A stretch of 13,542 nucleotides of DNA from positions 1 to 13,542 of the forward strand of contig DAOOUW010000048.1 of assembly GCA_035390885.1 (NCBI GenBank), given 5' to 3'. The stretch comes from JAOAFT01 sp035390885. Lineage in GTDB: Bacteria; Bacteroidota; Ignavibacteria; UBA10030. Positions within the stretch are counted from its first letter, which is position 1. Each line of letters starts with the position of its first letter. Below the pieces are notes generated by a model. That model worked only from the letters and a program-made list of their open reading frames with translations, had not been told where the DNA came from and made no database searches. The position numbers were made by a program, and so were the translations under genes. Shown in pieces: positions 6,082 through 13,417 of the stretch.

Positions 6082-7428
6082 TTAGTACAGTGATTTAATA
6101 ACCGCGCCACGAAAATAATGCGCAAGAATTTGCTCTGCTCGATAACCGCGTGCAGCCATCACCGCGCCGCCAATCTGACACATTCCAACGCCGTGTCCCC
6201 ATCCACCTCCACGAAGCGTTATGGTTGTTGGAATTCCGCGTTCATCTCTTGCAATATCAACAAGAAAGCCGCTGGAATAAAGATGCGAAGGCGAAAACCA
6301 TTTGCGAATTTCCAACTCCTTTCCCAGAATCACTTGCTGATTCGTTCCAATAATTTTCAGGCGCACTATACGACCGGATGAACCTCGCTGTATCGGTTCT
6401 ATATCAATGAGTCTGCCTACATCAACTCCGCCTTTTTGAAAGAAGAGCTCTTCTAATTCTTCACGGGAATAAGTAACAGTCCAACGAAAAAAATCTGTTG
6501 TTTCCTGATCGAACGACGGAAGCAGTGAACCGAGCATCTCTTTCTCGACAACATTGCAATTTGCAACTGGCGATTGAGAAAACCATTTCCGTGCGGCAGC
6601 TTCTGTATTAATAAGAGGATAATTTCCTTCTCCATCGACAACAGAGACAAGGTAAGGATACGAAACATCTTCCCATGCAGTCGAATACTCTTCTGTTCGT
6701 CCACCGCATGCTTTATGAAAACGCGCATCACAAATTTCGTCGTCGTTCATCAGCGCCATTCCTCGGGTTTGTCGAACAGCTTCGCCAGCGCTATTGCCAA
6801 TATCTTTTGTAATTCCCTGATATCGCTGGCAGTGATCATCGGCGCATACATCGAAGAGACGATGGTCTTCTCGATCATACCAACGAATAATTTCTCCTTC
6901 TGCACCTTCAAAACTCTTGTTTGCCAATCGAGCGTTCTGAGGCGATAGACTTTTCTGCTGCTTTTCCCTTAACATAGCCAGAAGCCAGCTGCGCGAAGTA
7001 ATCGCATGCGCTTTTAAGAATTCAAACGGAGCGCTCGAACGCATTTCCGATGAAACAACGCTTGCAAGATATTTTTCAACGCCAATATCGTTAATAACGC
7101 AAAAAGTATTTTCTCCATCTGGCACAATACGAAATGAGCCGCCAAACCGCTGTATCTCTTTTCGTTCCCAATGAAACTGTTTGCCAATAACAACATCGTA
7201 GAATGAAAGTGTTGAATCATTTTCAGGTACAATCGAAAGATTTGCAGCTCGTGCTACTTCTTTCCCTTCGTCAGAAATTACATTCAGTGTTTTATTCTCT
7301 TTTGTTATCCGGAACGCGCCGCTAAGAAATTCTCCATTGTTTATTTGCGCTGAACCATGAATTTGTATGTGCACAGTTTTCTGTTCAGAGAGAATGCCAA
7401 TTGATATTACAGGTTCGGATTGTATCAT
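6082..7428 (-). CDS. SpoIID/LytB-domain protein without signal peptide
   Basis: The 448-residue protein carries the SpoIID domain. GVEKYLASVVSSEMR (116-130) holds the Glu (E128) equivalent to the catalytic acid of SpoIID lytic transglycosylases. FLKAHAITSRSW (137-148), FDVCADDHC (192-200, the conserved Cys/His cluster), FHKACGGRTEEYSTAWED (237-254) and the C-terminal GWGHGVGMCQIGGAVMAARGY (409-429) are all family hallmarks. Known SpoIID enzymes cleave denuded peptidoglycan glycan strands outside the cytoplasm. Here the N-terminus (MIQSEPVISIGIL) has no signal peptide or membrane segment. The ATG overlaps the TGA of the upstream DUF4922 gene in an ATGA junction, so a missed leader is unlikely. 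I infer a cytoplasmic enzyme acting on imported muropeptides or glycan oligomers. There is about 110 extra residues before the core and an insert near 155-190. Confidence 0.88.
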   Translation of the reverse strand: MIQSEPVISIGILSEQKTVHIQIHGSAQINNGEFLSGAFRITKENKTLNVISDEGKEVARAANLSIVPENDSTLSFYDVVIGKQFHWERKEIQRFGGSFRIVPDGENTFCVINDIGVEKYLASVVSSEMRSSAPFEFLKAHAITSRSWLLAMLREKQQKSLSPQNARLANKSFEGAEGEIIRWYDREDHRLFDVCADDHCQRYQGITKDIGNSAGEAVRQTRGMALMNDDEICDARFHKACGGRTEEYSTAWEDVSYPYLVSVVDGEGNYPLINTEAAARKWFSQSPVANCNVVEKEMLGSLLPSFDQETTDFFRWTVTYSREELEELFFQKGGVDVGRLIDIEPIQRGSSGRIVRLKIIGTNQQVILGKELEIRKWFSPSHLYSSGFLVDIARDERGIPTTITLRGGGWGHGVGMCQIGGAVMAARGYRAEQILAHYFRGAVIKSLY

Positions 7429-8420
7429 TGATGGAGATGCGCCACGAGTCGTTCAACAAATTCTTCTTGTTCGCTTACTTCCTCGAAAATCATCTGAACG
7501 GATTCAGCAGTCAGGGTATCGAATTCTTTTTGGCGCGGTGTGATGAGAACGCCTCCCATATCGATAGCTCCTGGACTAATGAGAAGTTGATTCTCCCCTT
7601 GAAGATAATATGCAGCGGGTCGGTGCTTCTTCCGTGGAAAGAGAAGCGCTCGCCACATTCCTTCTTGATATGAGCAAACAATATTGACCATTGGTTCAGG
7701 CAAAGCGCTGGTAAATGTTTTCCAATGCGTAAACAGACGCTCAACAGTTGAATTCAGTATCTCTTTATCATCGGATTCAATGACAAGAACAGCGCGACCG
7801 TACTGTTTGAGCGATACGAGTGAGAGATGCGGCTGATAGTGAAGAACTTTCCTTCTCTTCGGTTCAACAACATCTTTTTCGACGGGAAGCGAACGCCATG
7901 GAATAAGTTGAAAGTGAAAATGATCAGGCGCCGATGCTCCGCATGCCGGTCCGTTATAGAGAACAGTGTACTTGTTATCGATGTCACGTGAAAGTTCCAG
8001 CATAGATAAAAAATGCGGAAGAATTACCTGCTCTCTATGCTCGATTGTTACAACGGTACAATGGCGATCAAAGATTGGCGCAGGATTCAAAAGAATGAAA
8101 TATCGATCTTTGTACACGATTCCTTGCTGTTCAGGAAATAAATTCTGATAACACAAAAAGCATCGCCGAGTACGAACCGCTTCAGGATCGACATTTGCCT
8201 GTGTGCTATGCAGACGTTGTGGATTCCATTGAAGTATCACTGAGAAATTATCGCACTGCAAGACACGCGTCTTAACATTTGCAAATGCATCGTAAGCATT
8301 GGCAAGCAAACTCCAATTTGATATTTGTCGAGAATACAAAGAATTTAGAAGCGACGGAAGATTTTCCTCTTCAACCAATCCATTGAAACGAGCAAATATT
8401 TTATACTCTGGAAGTTCCAC
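7425..8420 (-). CDS. DUF4922 protein, HIT/Ap4A-phosphorylase-like nucleotidyl-transfer enzyme
   Basis: From a GTG at 8420 the protein has 331 residues (an ATG at 8444 would add 8). Motifs: CFLC (C87, C90), FILLNPAPIFDRH (108-120), NGPACGASAPDHFHFQ (156-171) with the HxHxQ triad H167/H169/Q171, and a C-terminal W...LLFPRKKHRP (256-268). HxHxQ with an upstream N-P-x-P-x-x-x-x-H segment is the layout of Ap4A phosphorylases and VTC2-type GDP-L-galactose phosphorylases, in which the middle His becomes nucleotidylated. The protein matches the Bacteroidota family DUF4922 as I remember it. A likely reaction is phosphorolysis or transfer between a nucleotide and a sugar phosphate; the substrate is unknown. 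It is a soluble cytoplasmic protein, translationally coupled to the SpoIID gene (ATGA overlap). The start was chosen for the AAAGGAG sited 5 bases before the GTG. Confidence 0.78.
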   Translation of the reverse strand: MELPEYKIFARFNGLVEEENLPSLLNSLYSRQISNWSLLANAYDAFANVKTRVLQCDNFSVILQWNPQRLHSTQANVDPEAVRTRRCFLCYQNLFPEQQGIVYKDRYFILLNPAPIFDRHCTVVTIEHREQVILPHFLSMLELSRDIDNKYTVLYNGPACGASAPDHFHFQLIPWRSLPVEKDVVEPKRRKVLHYQPHLSLVSLKQYGRAVLVIESDDKEILNSTVERLFTHWKTFTSALPEPMVNIVCSYQEGMWRALLFPRKKHRPAAYYLQGENQLLISPGAIDMGGVLITPRQKEFDTLTAESVQMIFEEVSEQEEFVERLVAHLHQ

Positions 8421-8425
8421 GAAGT

Positions 8426-8432
8426 CTCCTTT
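8426..8432 (-). promoter_or_regulatory. Shine-Dalgarno site deciding the DUF4922 start
   Basis: On the minus strand AAAGGAG lies 5 bases before GTG 8420-8418. The alternative ATG at 8444 has no purine-rich site at a suitable distance, and this AAAGGAG would then lie inside the coding region. It favours GTG as the real start. Confidence 0.6.
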
Positions 8433-8501
8433 ACTGTTGCTCATTGGTTCGTACTACTTTTTGCATGAGTTAACTCTTCCTTCAAATGACATTGCTCAAT
8501 A

Positions 8502-9986
8502 TCAATGTAACGCATTCTCTGCTTTATTGCTCTTCTTATCATCGAATTGCTGACGAATCACTTCCTTTCGTGCAGCAAGCTCAATAGTGCGAAGTTGATC
8601 CTTGTAGGCATTGTGCTTATTCTCGAGTTCAATCGGAAGCGCTGCATCAGAGTTACCTTCCCATCTGCGACACAAATAGAGCGAGTCAAATATTCTTCCA
8701 ATTTGATACTGACGAGAAATCCGAAGAGCAACGGCATAGTCTTCACCATAACTCACATTAGGGAATCCGCCAATCTGCCGAAGGCACGATGTACGGAATG
8801 CACGCGGAGCTCCGAGTCCATTGATCCGAAGTGCATTATTTCGTCCGTTCTCCGGCGTCCATTCATTATGATTGACAATTCCGGGTGGAATCGGTTGAAG
8901 ATTTTTATTTACCACCGTGTATGCTCCAATTACCATAGCATACCCAAGTTCAAGTTCATCAACAATTCTTTGGAGCGTGTTGGGAGAAGCATAGAGGTCG
9001 TCTGAATCAAGTTGAACGGCAAACGCGCCACAGAGAGGCGAAAAAATTGCTTCATTCCAGCATCCGCCGATTCCAAGATTGGTGCGCTCTGGAATTATGT
9101 GATGCACTATTGGAGATTTTTCAGCAAATCGCTCAATGACCTCGCCTGTTCCATCTGTGGAGTGATTATCCACCACCAAACAATTAAAAGGAAATGTCGG
9201 TATCTGAGATACAACACTCTCAAGAGCATCTGCAATCACATTCTTCCGGTTTCGTACCGGAATAACAACGCTTGCCTTTACTGGAAATTGTTCATCCGTT
9301 CGCAACGGTTCTTGAAATACTGGGGGAAGATATGCTCCGATTCTTTTGAGATGGTCAGTAAATATTTCTTCCATTTCCTTTTGAACAGCAGAGTTCGAAG
9401 GATCAACATAATCGAATTGTCGTTCACCGGATGTTCGATTTTCTCTTTTCGTTTTTGAAGAGAGAAATTCCTGTAAATGAAAAATTGCGTGATCGATAGA
9501 AATCTTCAATCGAAGATCGTAAAAACCCGCCCACCGTGTAGGTGGAATAGCGCCATACTTCCGAAGCGCGCCGTGAGCTGCTTCCATTCGAACGAGTGTA
9601 AAAGGTCCAAAGTCGAATGTATCTCGCACACTTCCATCTTGATAATCATTACAGGGATGTTCAATCCAATTAGAACCTATAACATCGTGGTAATCTCCAT
9701 ATACAATTCCAGCGCGTATATCAGAAGCGACATCAAGCATTCGAGTAAGCGCGTGAGCAGAAGTTGAAATTTGGTCTTGCGATAATACGAGAAGTAAATA
9801 CGGCGTCGTGGTTCGTTCAATACATTGTTGAAGAGTGGAACCATCAAAGAGAGAGCGTCCTTCTACAAATTCACCGGTCGAAGAGTCTTCTTGTTCTCCG
9901 ACTGTAATAATCTTCTCAACAAATTGCAGATGCGACAAAAATTCTTTCAATAATTTCTGACTCGAGGGTAAACACACTGTGAGCAT
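8502..9986 (-). CDS. Family 2 glycosyltransferase with extra N-terminal domain
   Basis: This is a 494-residue soluble protein with no signal peptide or membrane span. The GT-A domain is C-terminal: SVVIPVRNR (239-247), VVDNHSTDGT (271-280), QLDSDD (325-330, the DxD metal/nucleotide-sugar motif) and GED (414-416, the usual catalytic-base region), ending near 450. The first 230 residues begin MLTVCLPSS, include TPYLLLVLSQD (61-71) and GIVYGDYHD (93-101), and look like a degenerate second GT-A fold lacking a clear DxD at the normal place; this is my reading, not a profile result. The kinase lies 12 bases upstream and DUF4922 follows 57-81 bases downstream. Donor and acceptor are unknown. Sitting among sugar-salvage genes, it may add or exchange a sugar on a recycled fragment rather than build a surface polysaccharide. 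The C-terminal tail is charged and variable. Confidence 0.82.
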   Translation of the reverse strand: MLTVCLPSSQKLLKEFLSHLQFVEKIITVGEQEDSSTGEFVEGRSLFDGSTLQQCIERTTTPYLLLVLSQDQISTSAHALTRMLDVASDIRAGIVYGDYHDVIGSNWIEHPCNDYQDGSVRDTFDFGPFTLVRMEAAHGALRKYGAIPPTRWAGFYDLRLKISIDHAIFHLQEFLSSKTKRENRTSGERQFDYVDPSNSAVQKEMEEIFTDHLKRIGAYLPPVFQEPLRTDEQFPVKASVVIPVRNRKNVIADALESVVSQIPTFPFNCLVVDNHSTDGTGEVIERFAEKSPIVHHIIPERTNLGIGGCWNEAIFSPLCGAFAVQLDSDDLYASPNTLQRIVDELELGYAMVIGAYTVVNKNLQPIPPGIVNHNEWTPENGRNNALRINGLGAPRAFRTSCLRQIGGFPNVSYGEDYAVALRISRQYQIGRIFDSLYLCRRWEGNSDAALPIELENKHNAYKDQLRTIELAARKEVIRQQFDDKKSNKAENALH

Positions 9987-9998
9987 AAGTTAAGTTTT

Positions 9999-10955
9999 CT
10001 ACATTCTTGTAAACAAGTTTTTTCTGCCCGCTAAAATTGCACGCGCTATATGGGCAGCTCCTAATGCTGGCGGATATTTTGCTTTTGCGAGTGTAAGATG
10101 CGGTTCACTCTGACGAATGAGCGATCGGAGCATACGACTGTAGATATTTTTTTTCGTAATTAGACTTCCAACAAAAGCCAATGGAATCGTCTTCTCATTT
10201 TTCTTTCGTACCATTTTCTCTGCATATTTGAGATAAAGAAGAAGATAAGCGCATCCATCCTTGAGAATTTTTCTCGCTTGCTCATCTTTTTCTATCGCCG
10301 CTTGAAGAACAACCGGTGCGAGCGATGCAATATCAAAATTTTCACGATAGACAGCTTCGATAATTCGATCTCGAGAATTAAACCCATGTTGAACAGCGAG
10401 AAGCTCAGTGCAGAGAGTACGTTTCCCAATTCCATCGTACTCTGCAAGTGCAATCCGGAGCGATTCTTTTCCCAACCACCAACCGCTCCCTTCATCGCCA
10501 AGCGATCTTCCCCAACCGCCAACACATACTAACGAGCCATCGGTTCTTTTTCCATAGATAACCGAGCCGGTACCAACGACAATGATGAGTCCTGAATTCT
10601 CGCCGAACGCGCTCTCTAAAGCAATTCGAGCGTCATTTTCAATGTAGAGAGGAACTTCTTCTCCAAAGAAGCCATTGATTATTTCTCTGATGCGATTTTG
10701 AACCGCTCCCTCACTCCCTCCAGCGAGTCCTGCAACCACTGCACCAATTTCGAGAATGCTGCATCTAACAGATACACAGCACTGATTGATGAGCTGAGCA
10801 AGAGTACGTGCTGTTTGCTCGATTCCAACGGTGTTGACGTTCGTTGGAGAGCCGTGAAGGATAGCGAGCACGGAACCCTGCAAGTTACAAATTACAGCAG
10901 TGGTTTGAGTTCCTCCGCCATCGATGCCAATAACATACGAGTATGGTGGTTGCAT
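9999..10955 (-). CDS. BadF/BadG-type ATPase: N-acetylglucosamine/N-acetylmuramic acid kinase
   Basis: The 318-residue cytoplasmic protein belongs to the actin-fold BadF/BadG/BcrA/BcrD family. Phosphate-1 loop GIDGGGTQT (10-18), ENDARIA (106-112, with D108 the probable catalytic base), phosphate-2 loop VVGTGSVIYG (126-135), GGWGRSLGDEGSGWWLG (146-162, the signature of N-acetylglucosamine kinases) and the adenosine-site FVGSL (261-265) are all intact. Length and motifs match NAGK and the MurK kinases of Clostridium and Tannerella that phosphorylate GlcNAc and MurNAc at C6. The sequence does not say which sugar it prefers. It is the first gene of the five-gene operon whose last gene encodes an AmpG-like permease, so an imported peptidoglycan amino sugar is the natural substrate. 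No MurQ etherase gene lies in the window. No clear Shine-Dalgarno precedes the ATG. Confidence 0.87.
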   Translation of the reverse strand: MQPPYSYVIGIDGGGTQTTAVICNLQGSVLAILHGSPTNVNTVGIEQTARTLAQLINQCCVSVRCSILEIGAVVAGLAGGSEGAVQNRIREIINGFFGEEVPLYIENDARIALESAFGENSGLIIVVGTGSVIYGKRTDGSLVCVGGWGRSLGDEGSGWWLGKESLRIALAEYDGIGKRTLCTELLAVQHGFNSRDRIIEAVYRENFDIASLAPVVLQAAIEKDEQARKILKDGCAYLLLYLKYAEKMVRKKNEKTIPLAFVGSLITKKNIYSRMLRSLIRQSEPHLTLAKAKYPPALGAAHIARAILAGRKNLFTRM

Positions 10956-11004
10956 ACAGAGTGAATATTCATCGAAATCGTAACAAAAGCAACCGCACTT
11001 TTAG

Positions 11005-11012
11005 CAAAGATA
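11005..11012 (-). promoter_or_regulatory. Candidate -7 element for the five-gene operon
   Basis: Read on the minus strand this is TATCTTTG, an exact match to the Bacteroidota -7 consensus TAnnTTTG, about 50 bases before the kinase ATG. A clear -33 TTTG at 19-21 bases further upstream is not seen, only TTTA-like bases. Confidence 0.4.
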
Positions 11013-11016
11013 AAGA

Positions 11017-11047
11017 TTGTAATTCTTTTAAAGATGCTATATGTTTA
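11017..11047 (+). promoter_or_regulatory. Candidate promoter for the tlpA-dsbD pair
   Basis: TTG (11017-11019) and TATGTTTA (11040-11047) are 20 bases apart, the arrangement of Bacteroidota promoters (TTTG, then TAnnTTTG) with one mismatch in each element. The ATG lies about 30 bases downstream. It overlaps the upstream DNA of the divergent candidate promoter. Confidence 0.3.
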
Positions 11048-11064
11048 GAATAACAAGAATAAAT

Positions 11065-11071
11065 AGAAGGG
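11065..11071 (+). promoter_or_regulatory. Shine-Dalgarno site of the TlpA-like gene
   Basis: AGAAGGG lies 7 bases before the ATG at 11079 and supports that start. Confidence 0.6.
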
Positions 11072-11078
11072 TTAAATT

Positions 11079-11558
11079 ATGAAGACAAAATTTGTCATCC
11101 TTGTTGCACTCGTTACATTTTTTTCTGCTGGAGCTGAAGCTCAAGCAGTGAAAGCTCCAAACTTCCAACTACCTGGAGGCGATGGAAGGATGTATGAACT
11201 CTCGAGCTATCAGGGAAAAGTTGTTGTCATTAACTTTTGGGCAACATGGTGCCCGCCCTGCCGAGCGGAGATTCCTGATTTTATCCAAATCTATAATCTC
11301 TATAAAGATAAAGGTTTAGAAATTATCGGCATTGCATTAGATGACGAAGGATGGAGGCCCGTAAAACAATTCATTGCCAAAAATGGCATCAATTATCCTG
11401 TTGTTCTCGGAACTCCTGAAGTTCAAAAAGCCTATGGCGGCATTCAAAGCATTCCGACAACTTTTTTAGTTGATAAACGCGGCAACATTGTTGGATATAA
11501 GGTTGGAAAGCTGAGCCGTGAAGAATTAGAACAAGCCGTTATAACATTGCTTCGGTGA
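11079..11558 (+). CDS. TlpA/ResA-type periplasmic thioredoxin
   Basis: The 159-residue precursor has a signal peptide (about 1-23, ending AEAQA) and a single thioredoxin fold of the TlpA/ResA/CcmG class. It contains APNFQLPGGDG (26-36), the active site WATWCPPCR (C58, C61), and SIPTTFLVDKRG (124-135) with the cis-proline P126. WCPPC with the helix insert is usual for reductive periplasmic thioredoxins, which reduce disulfides of apocytochrome c or other exported proteins. The mature protein should be periplasmic and soluble after cleavage; there is no lipobox. The next gene encodes DsbD, the membrane reductase that recharges such proteins, 71 bases downstream, so the pair very likely works together. 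The exact client cannot be told; no cytochrome c maturation gene is in view. Confidence 0.92.
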   Translation: MKTKFVILVALVTFFSAGAEAQAVKAPNFQLPGGDGRMYELSSYQGKVVVINFWATWCPPCRAEIPDFIQIYNLYKDKGLEIIGIALDDEGWRPVKQFIAKNGINYPVVLGTPEVQKAYGGIQSIPTTFLVDKRGNIVGYKVGKLSREELEQAVITLLR

Positions 11559-11629
11559 AGTTATGTAACTCGATCACTACGCTTACTTTTAGTAATGTTT
11601 GTGTGTTAGAATGTATAGAACTCCGATTG

Positions 11630-13417
11630 ATGATGAAAAGTCTTAATTTTTTTCTACTGCTTTTAGCGATTATCGTTCTTCCTGGAAATATCAATCACGT
11701 TTATGCACAATCAGCAAATCATGTTTCCATTCAGACAAAACTTGAACACGATACTGTTCAATCTGGTTCATCAGTACGAGGAGTAATACTTGTAACAATC
11801 GAAGAGGGCTGGCATGTTAATTCGAAGTCTCCATCGCTCGATTACCTTATTCCGACACAGTGTTTTTTTACTCCAGAAGAATGGTACATCCTTTCGGATA
11901 TTCGGTATCCTGAAGGTAAAATCAAGAAACTAGATTTTTCCGACGACTCCCTTTCTCTCTACGAAGGCGCTATTCCAATTTTCTTTACAATTCAAATCGC
12001 TCAGAGTGTAAAAGAGCAAATTGATACACTCAAAGGTTATATCGAAGTGCAGGCGTGCAATAATGCCATCTGCGCCGCTCCTTCATCTATTCCATTTCAA
12101 ATTCCTATTACAATTTCAAATAAAAATCAATCAGCAGGTACGCAAGAGCAAGATTCACTTTTTGCGCTCTATGCGTCGGCGCAACAATCTCAGCAGACAA
12201 CTTCTCTGCTTAATCCATCATCGGATTCGCAAAGCTTGCTGTTGACTCTCCTGAGTGTTTTCCTTATCGGGCTTGCGCTTAATCTTACGCCGTGCGTTTA
12301 TCCGATGCTCTCGGTTACTGTGTCGCTCTTTAGCAGAAACACAGAACAAAGATTCCATATTGTGCTGGCAAAAGCTCTTCTCTATGTGCTTGGGATGGCT
12401 ACAATGTATAGCGTGCTCGGCGTTTCCGCTGCCCTCGGCGGTGGATTGTTCGGTAGCTGGCTTCAAAGTCCGTACGTTCTGGCTGGAATTGGCGGGCTTT
12501 TATTCTTGCTTGCGCTAAGCTCTTTTGGACTCTACCAAATTCAAATTCCATACTGGCTTACAAATAAATTAGGCGGAACAACAGGAACGGGATTCATTAG
12601 TCTTTACCTCTCCGGATTAGTTGTCGGACTCTTTGCAGCGCCTTGCGTTGGTCCGCCAGTCATCGCTCTGATGACCGTCGTTGCAGTAAAAGGCGATCCT
12701 CTTTTTGGATTCTGGATTTTCTTTACACTGGCAATTGGGCTGGGATTTCCATACCTCATCTTAGGAACATTTTCTGGATTGCTCCGCAAAATTCCACGCT
12801 CAGGTGAATGGTTAAATTGGGTAGAACATATTTTTGGCGTTCTTCTGCTCGCAGTTTCTCTGTTCTATTTTATGCTCGCCTTTGAGCCAAAGTATTCTGC
12901 ATACGTTGTTCCCTTTGCACTCATCCCTGGCGGTATATATTTAGGATTCATCGAAGCTCATCTATCAAAGAATAAAATTCTGAGGCGCATTCAATGGATT
13001 TTTGGAATTGTAACGATTGGCGGTGGATTGTGGTTTGCTGCATCGCTTCATCAACCAACAATTCAGTGGGAACTTTATTCCGAATCTGCGCTGCATACTG
13101 CTCTGAAACAAGGACAACCAGTCATAATTGATTTCTATGCCGATTGGTGTATTCCATGCCTCGAACTTGAGCGTCAAACATTTACTGATAGCAAAGTAAT
13201 CGAAGCAACTGCACCATGGAAACGACTGAAAGTAGATTTGACGCATTTTGATTCTCCAGAATCGGAAACATTGCGAAAACAATTTAACATTGCTGGAGTA
13301 CCAACAATACTTTTCATTGCGCCGGATGGAAATGAAGCTGAGAATAGTCGCATTGTTGGTTTTGTACCACCGCAGGAATTTCTCCTCAAACTTCATCAAG
13401 CAACAGAAGCGCAGTAG
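11630..13417 (+). CDS. dsbD: DsbD, transmembrane thiol:disulfide interchange protein
   Basis: From the ATG at 11630 this is a 595-residue protein with all three DsbD modules. A signal peptide (about 1-27, ending YAQ) leads to the periplasmic nDsbD domain, whose pair is C143/C148 in VQACNNAIC. The membrane domain (about 200-460) has the redox cysteines C222 in NLTPCVYPM and C339 in APCVGPPV. The C-terminal thioredoxin domain has WCIPC (C507, C510) and the cis-Pro segment GVPTILF. Electrons pass from cytoplasmic thioredoxin through the membrane pair to cDsbD, nDsbD and then clients such as the TlpA protein encoded just upstream. The frame is open back to a GTG at 11555 overlapping the TlpA stop, but those 25 extra residues would sit before the signal peptide and have no Shine-Dalgarno, so they are excluded. 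ATG 11633 is equally possible. Confidence 0.93.
   Translation: MMKSLNFFLLLLAIIVLPGNINHVYAQSANHVSIQTKLEHDTVQSGSSVRGVILVTIEEGWHVNSKSPSLDYLIPTQCFFTPEEWYILSDIRYPEGKIKKLDFSDDSLSLYEGAIPIFFTIQIAQSVKEQIDTLKGYIEVQACNNAICAAPSSIPFQIPITISNKNQSAGTQEQDSLFALYASAQQSQQTTSLLNPSSDSQSLLLTLLSVFLIGLALNLTPCVYPMLSVTVSLFSRNTEQRFHIVLAKALLYVLGMATMYSVLGVSAALGGGLFGSWLQSPYVLAGIGGLLFLLALSSFGLYQIQIPYWLTNKLGGTTGTGFISLYLSGLVVGLFAAPCVGPPVIALMTVVAVKGDPLFGFWIFFTLAIGLGFPYLILGTFSGLLRKIPRSGEWLNWVEHIFGVLLLAVSLFYFMLAFEPKYSAYVVPFALIPGGIYLGFIEAHLSKNKILRRIQWIFGIVTIGGGLWFAASLHQPTIQWELYSESALHTALKQGQPVIIDFYADWCIPCLELERQTFTDSKVIEATAPWKRLKVDLTHFDSPESETLRKQFNIAGVPTILFIAPDGNEAENSRIVGFVPPQEFLLKLHQATEAQ

Noticed and set aside
6072..6125. ATG at 6125 as the AmpG-like permease start
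   Set aside because: It overlaps the SpoIID coding end by 44 bases and adds residues that do not fit the family N-terminus, which begins just before NPWLWVPSLYF.
8547..9458. Two plus-strand open frames of about 150 codons antisense to the glycosyltransferase
   Set aside because: They lie opposite a gene with clear GT2 motifs, have unnatural Cys/Arg/Ser-rich composition, and have no Shine-Dalgarno site or recognisable domain.
11555..11629. GTG at 11555 overlapping the TlpA stop as the dsbD start
   Set aside because: It would place 25 mostly non-hydrophobic residues before a normal signal peptide and has no Shine-Dalgarno site.
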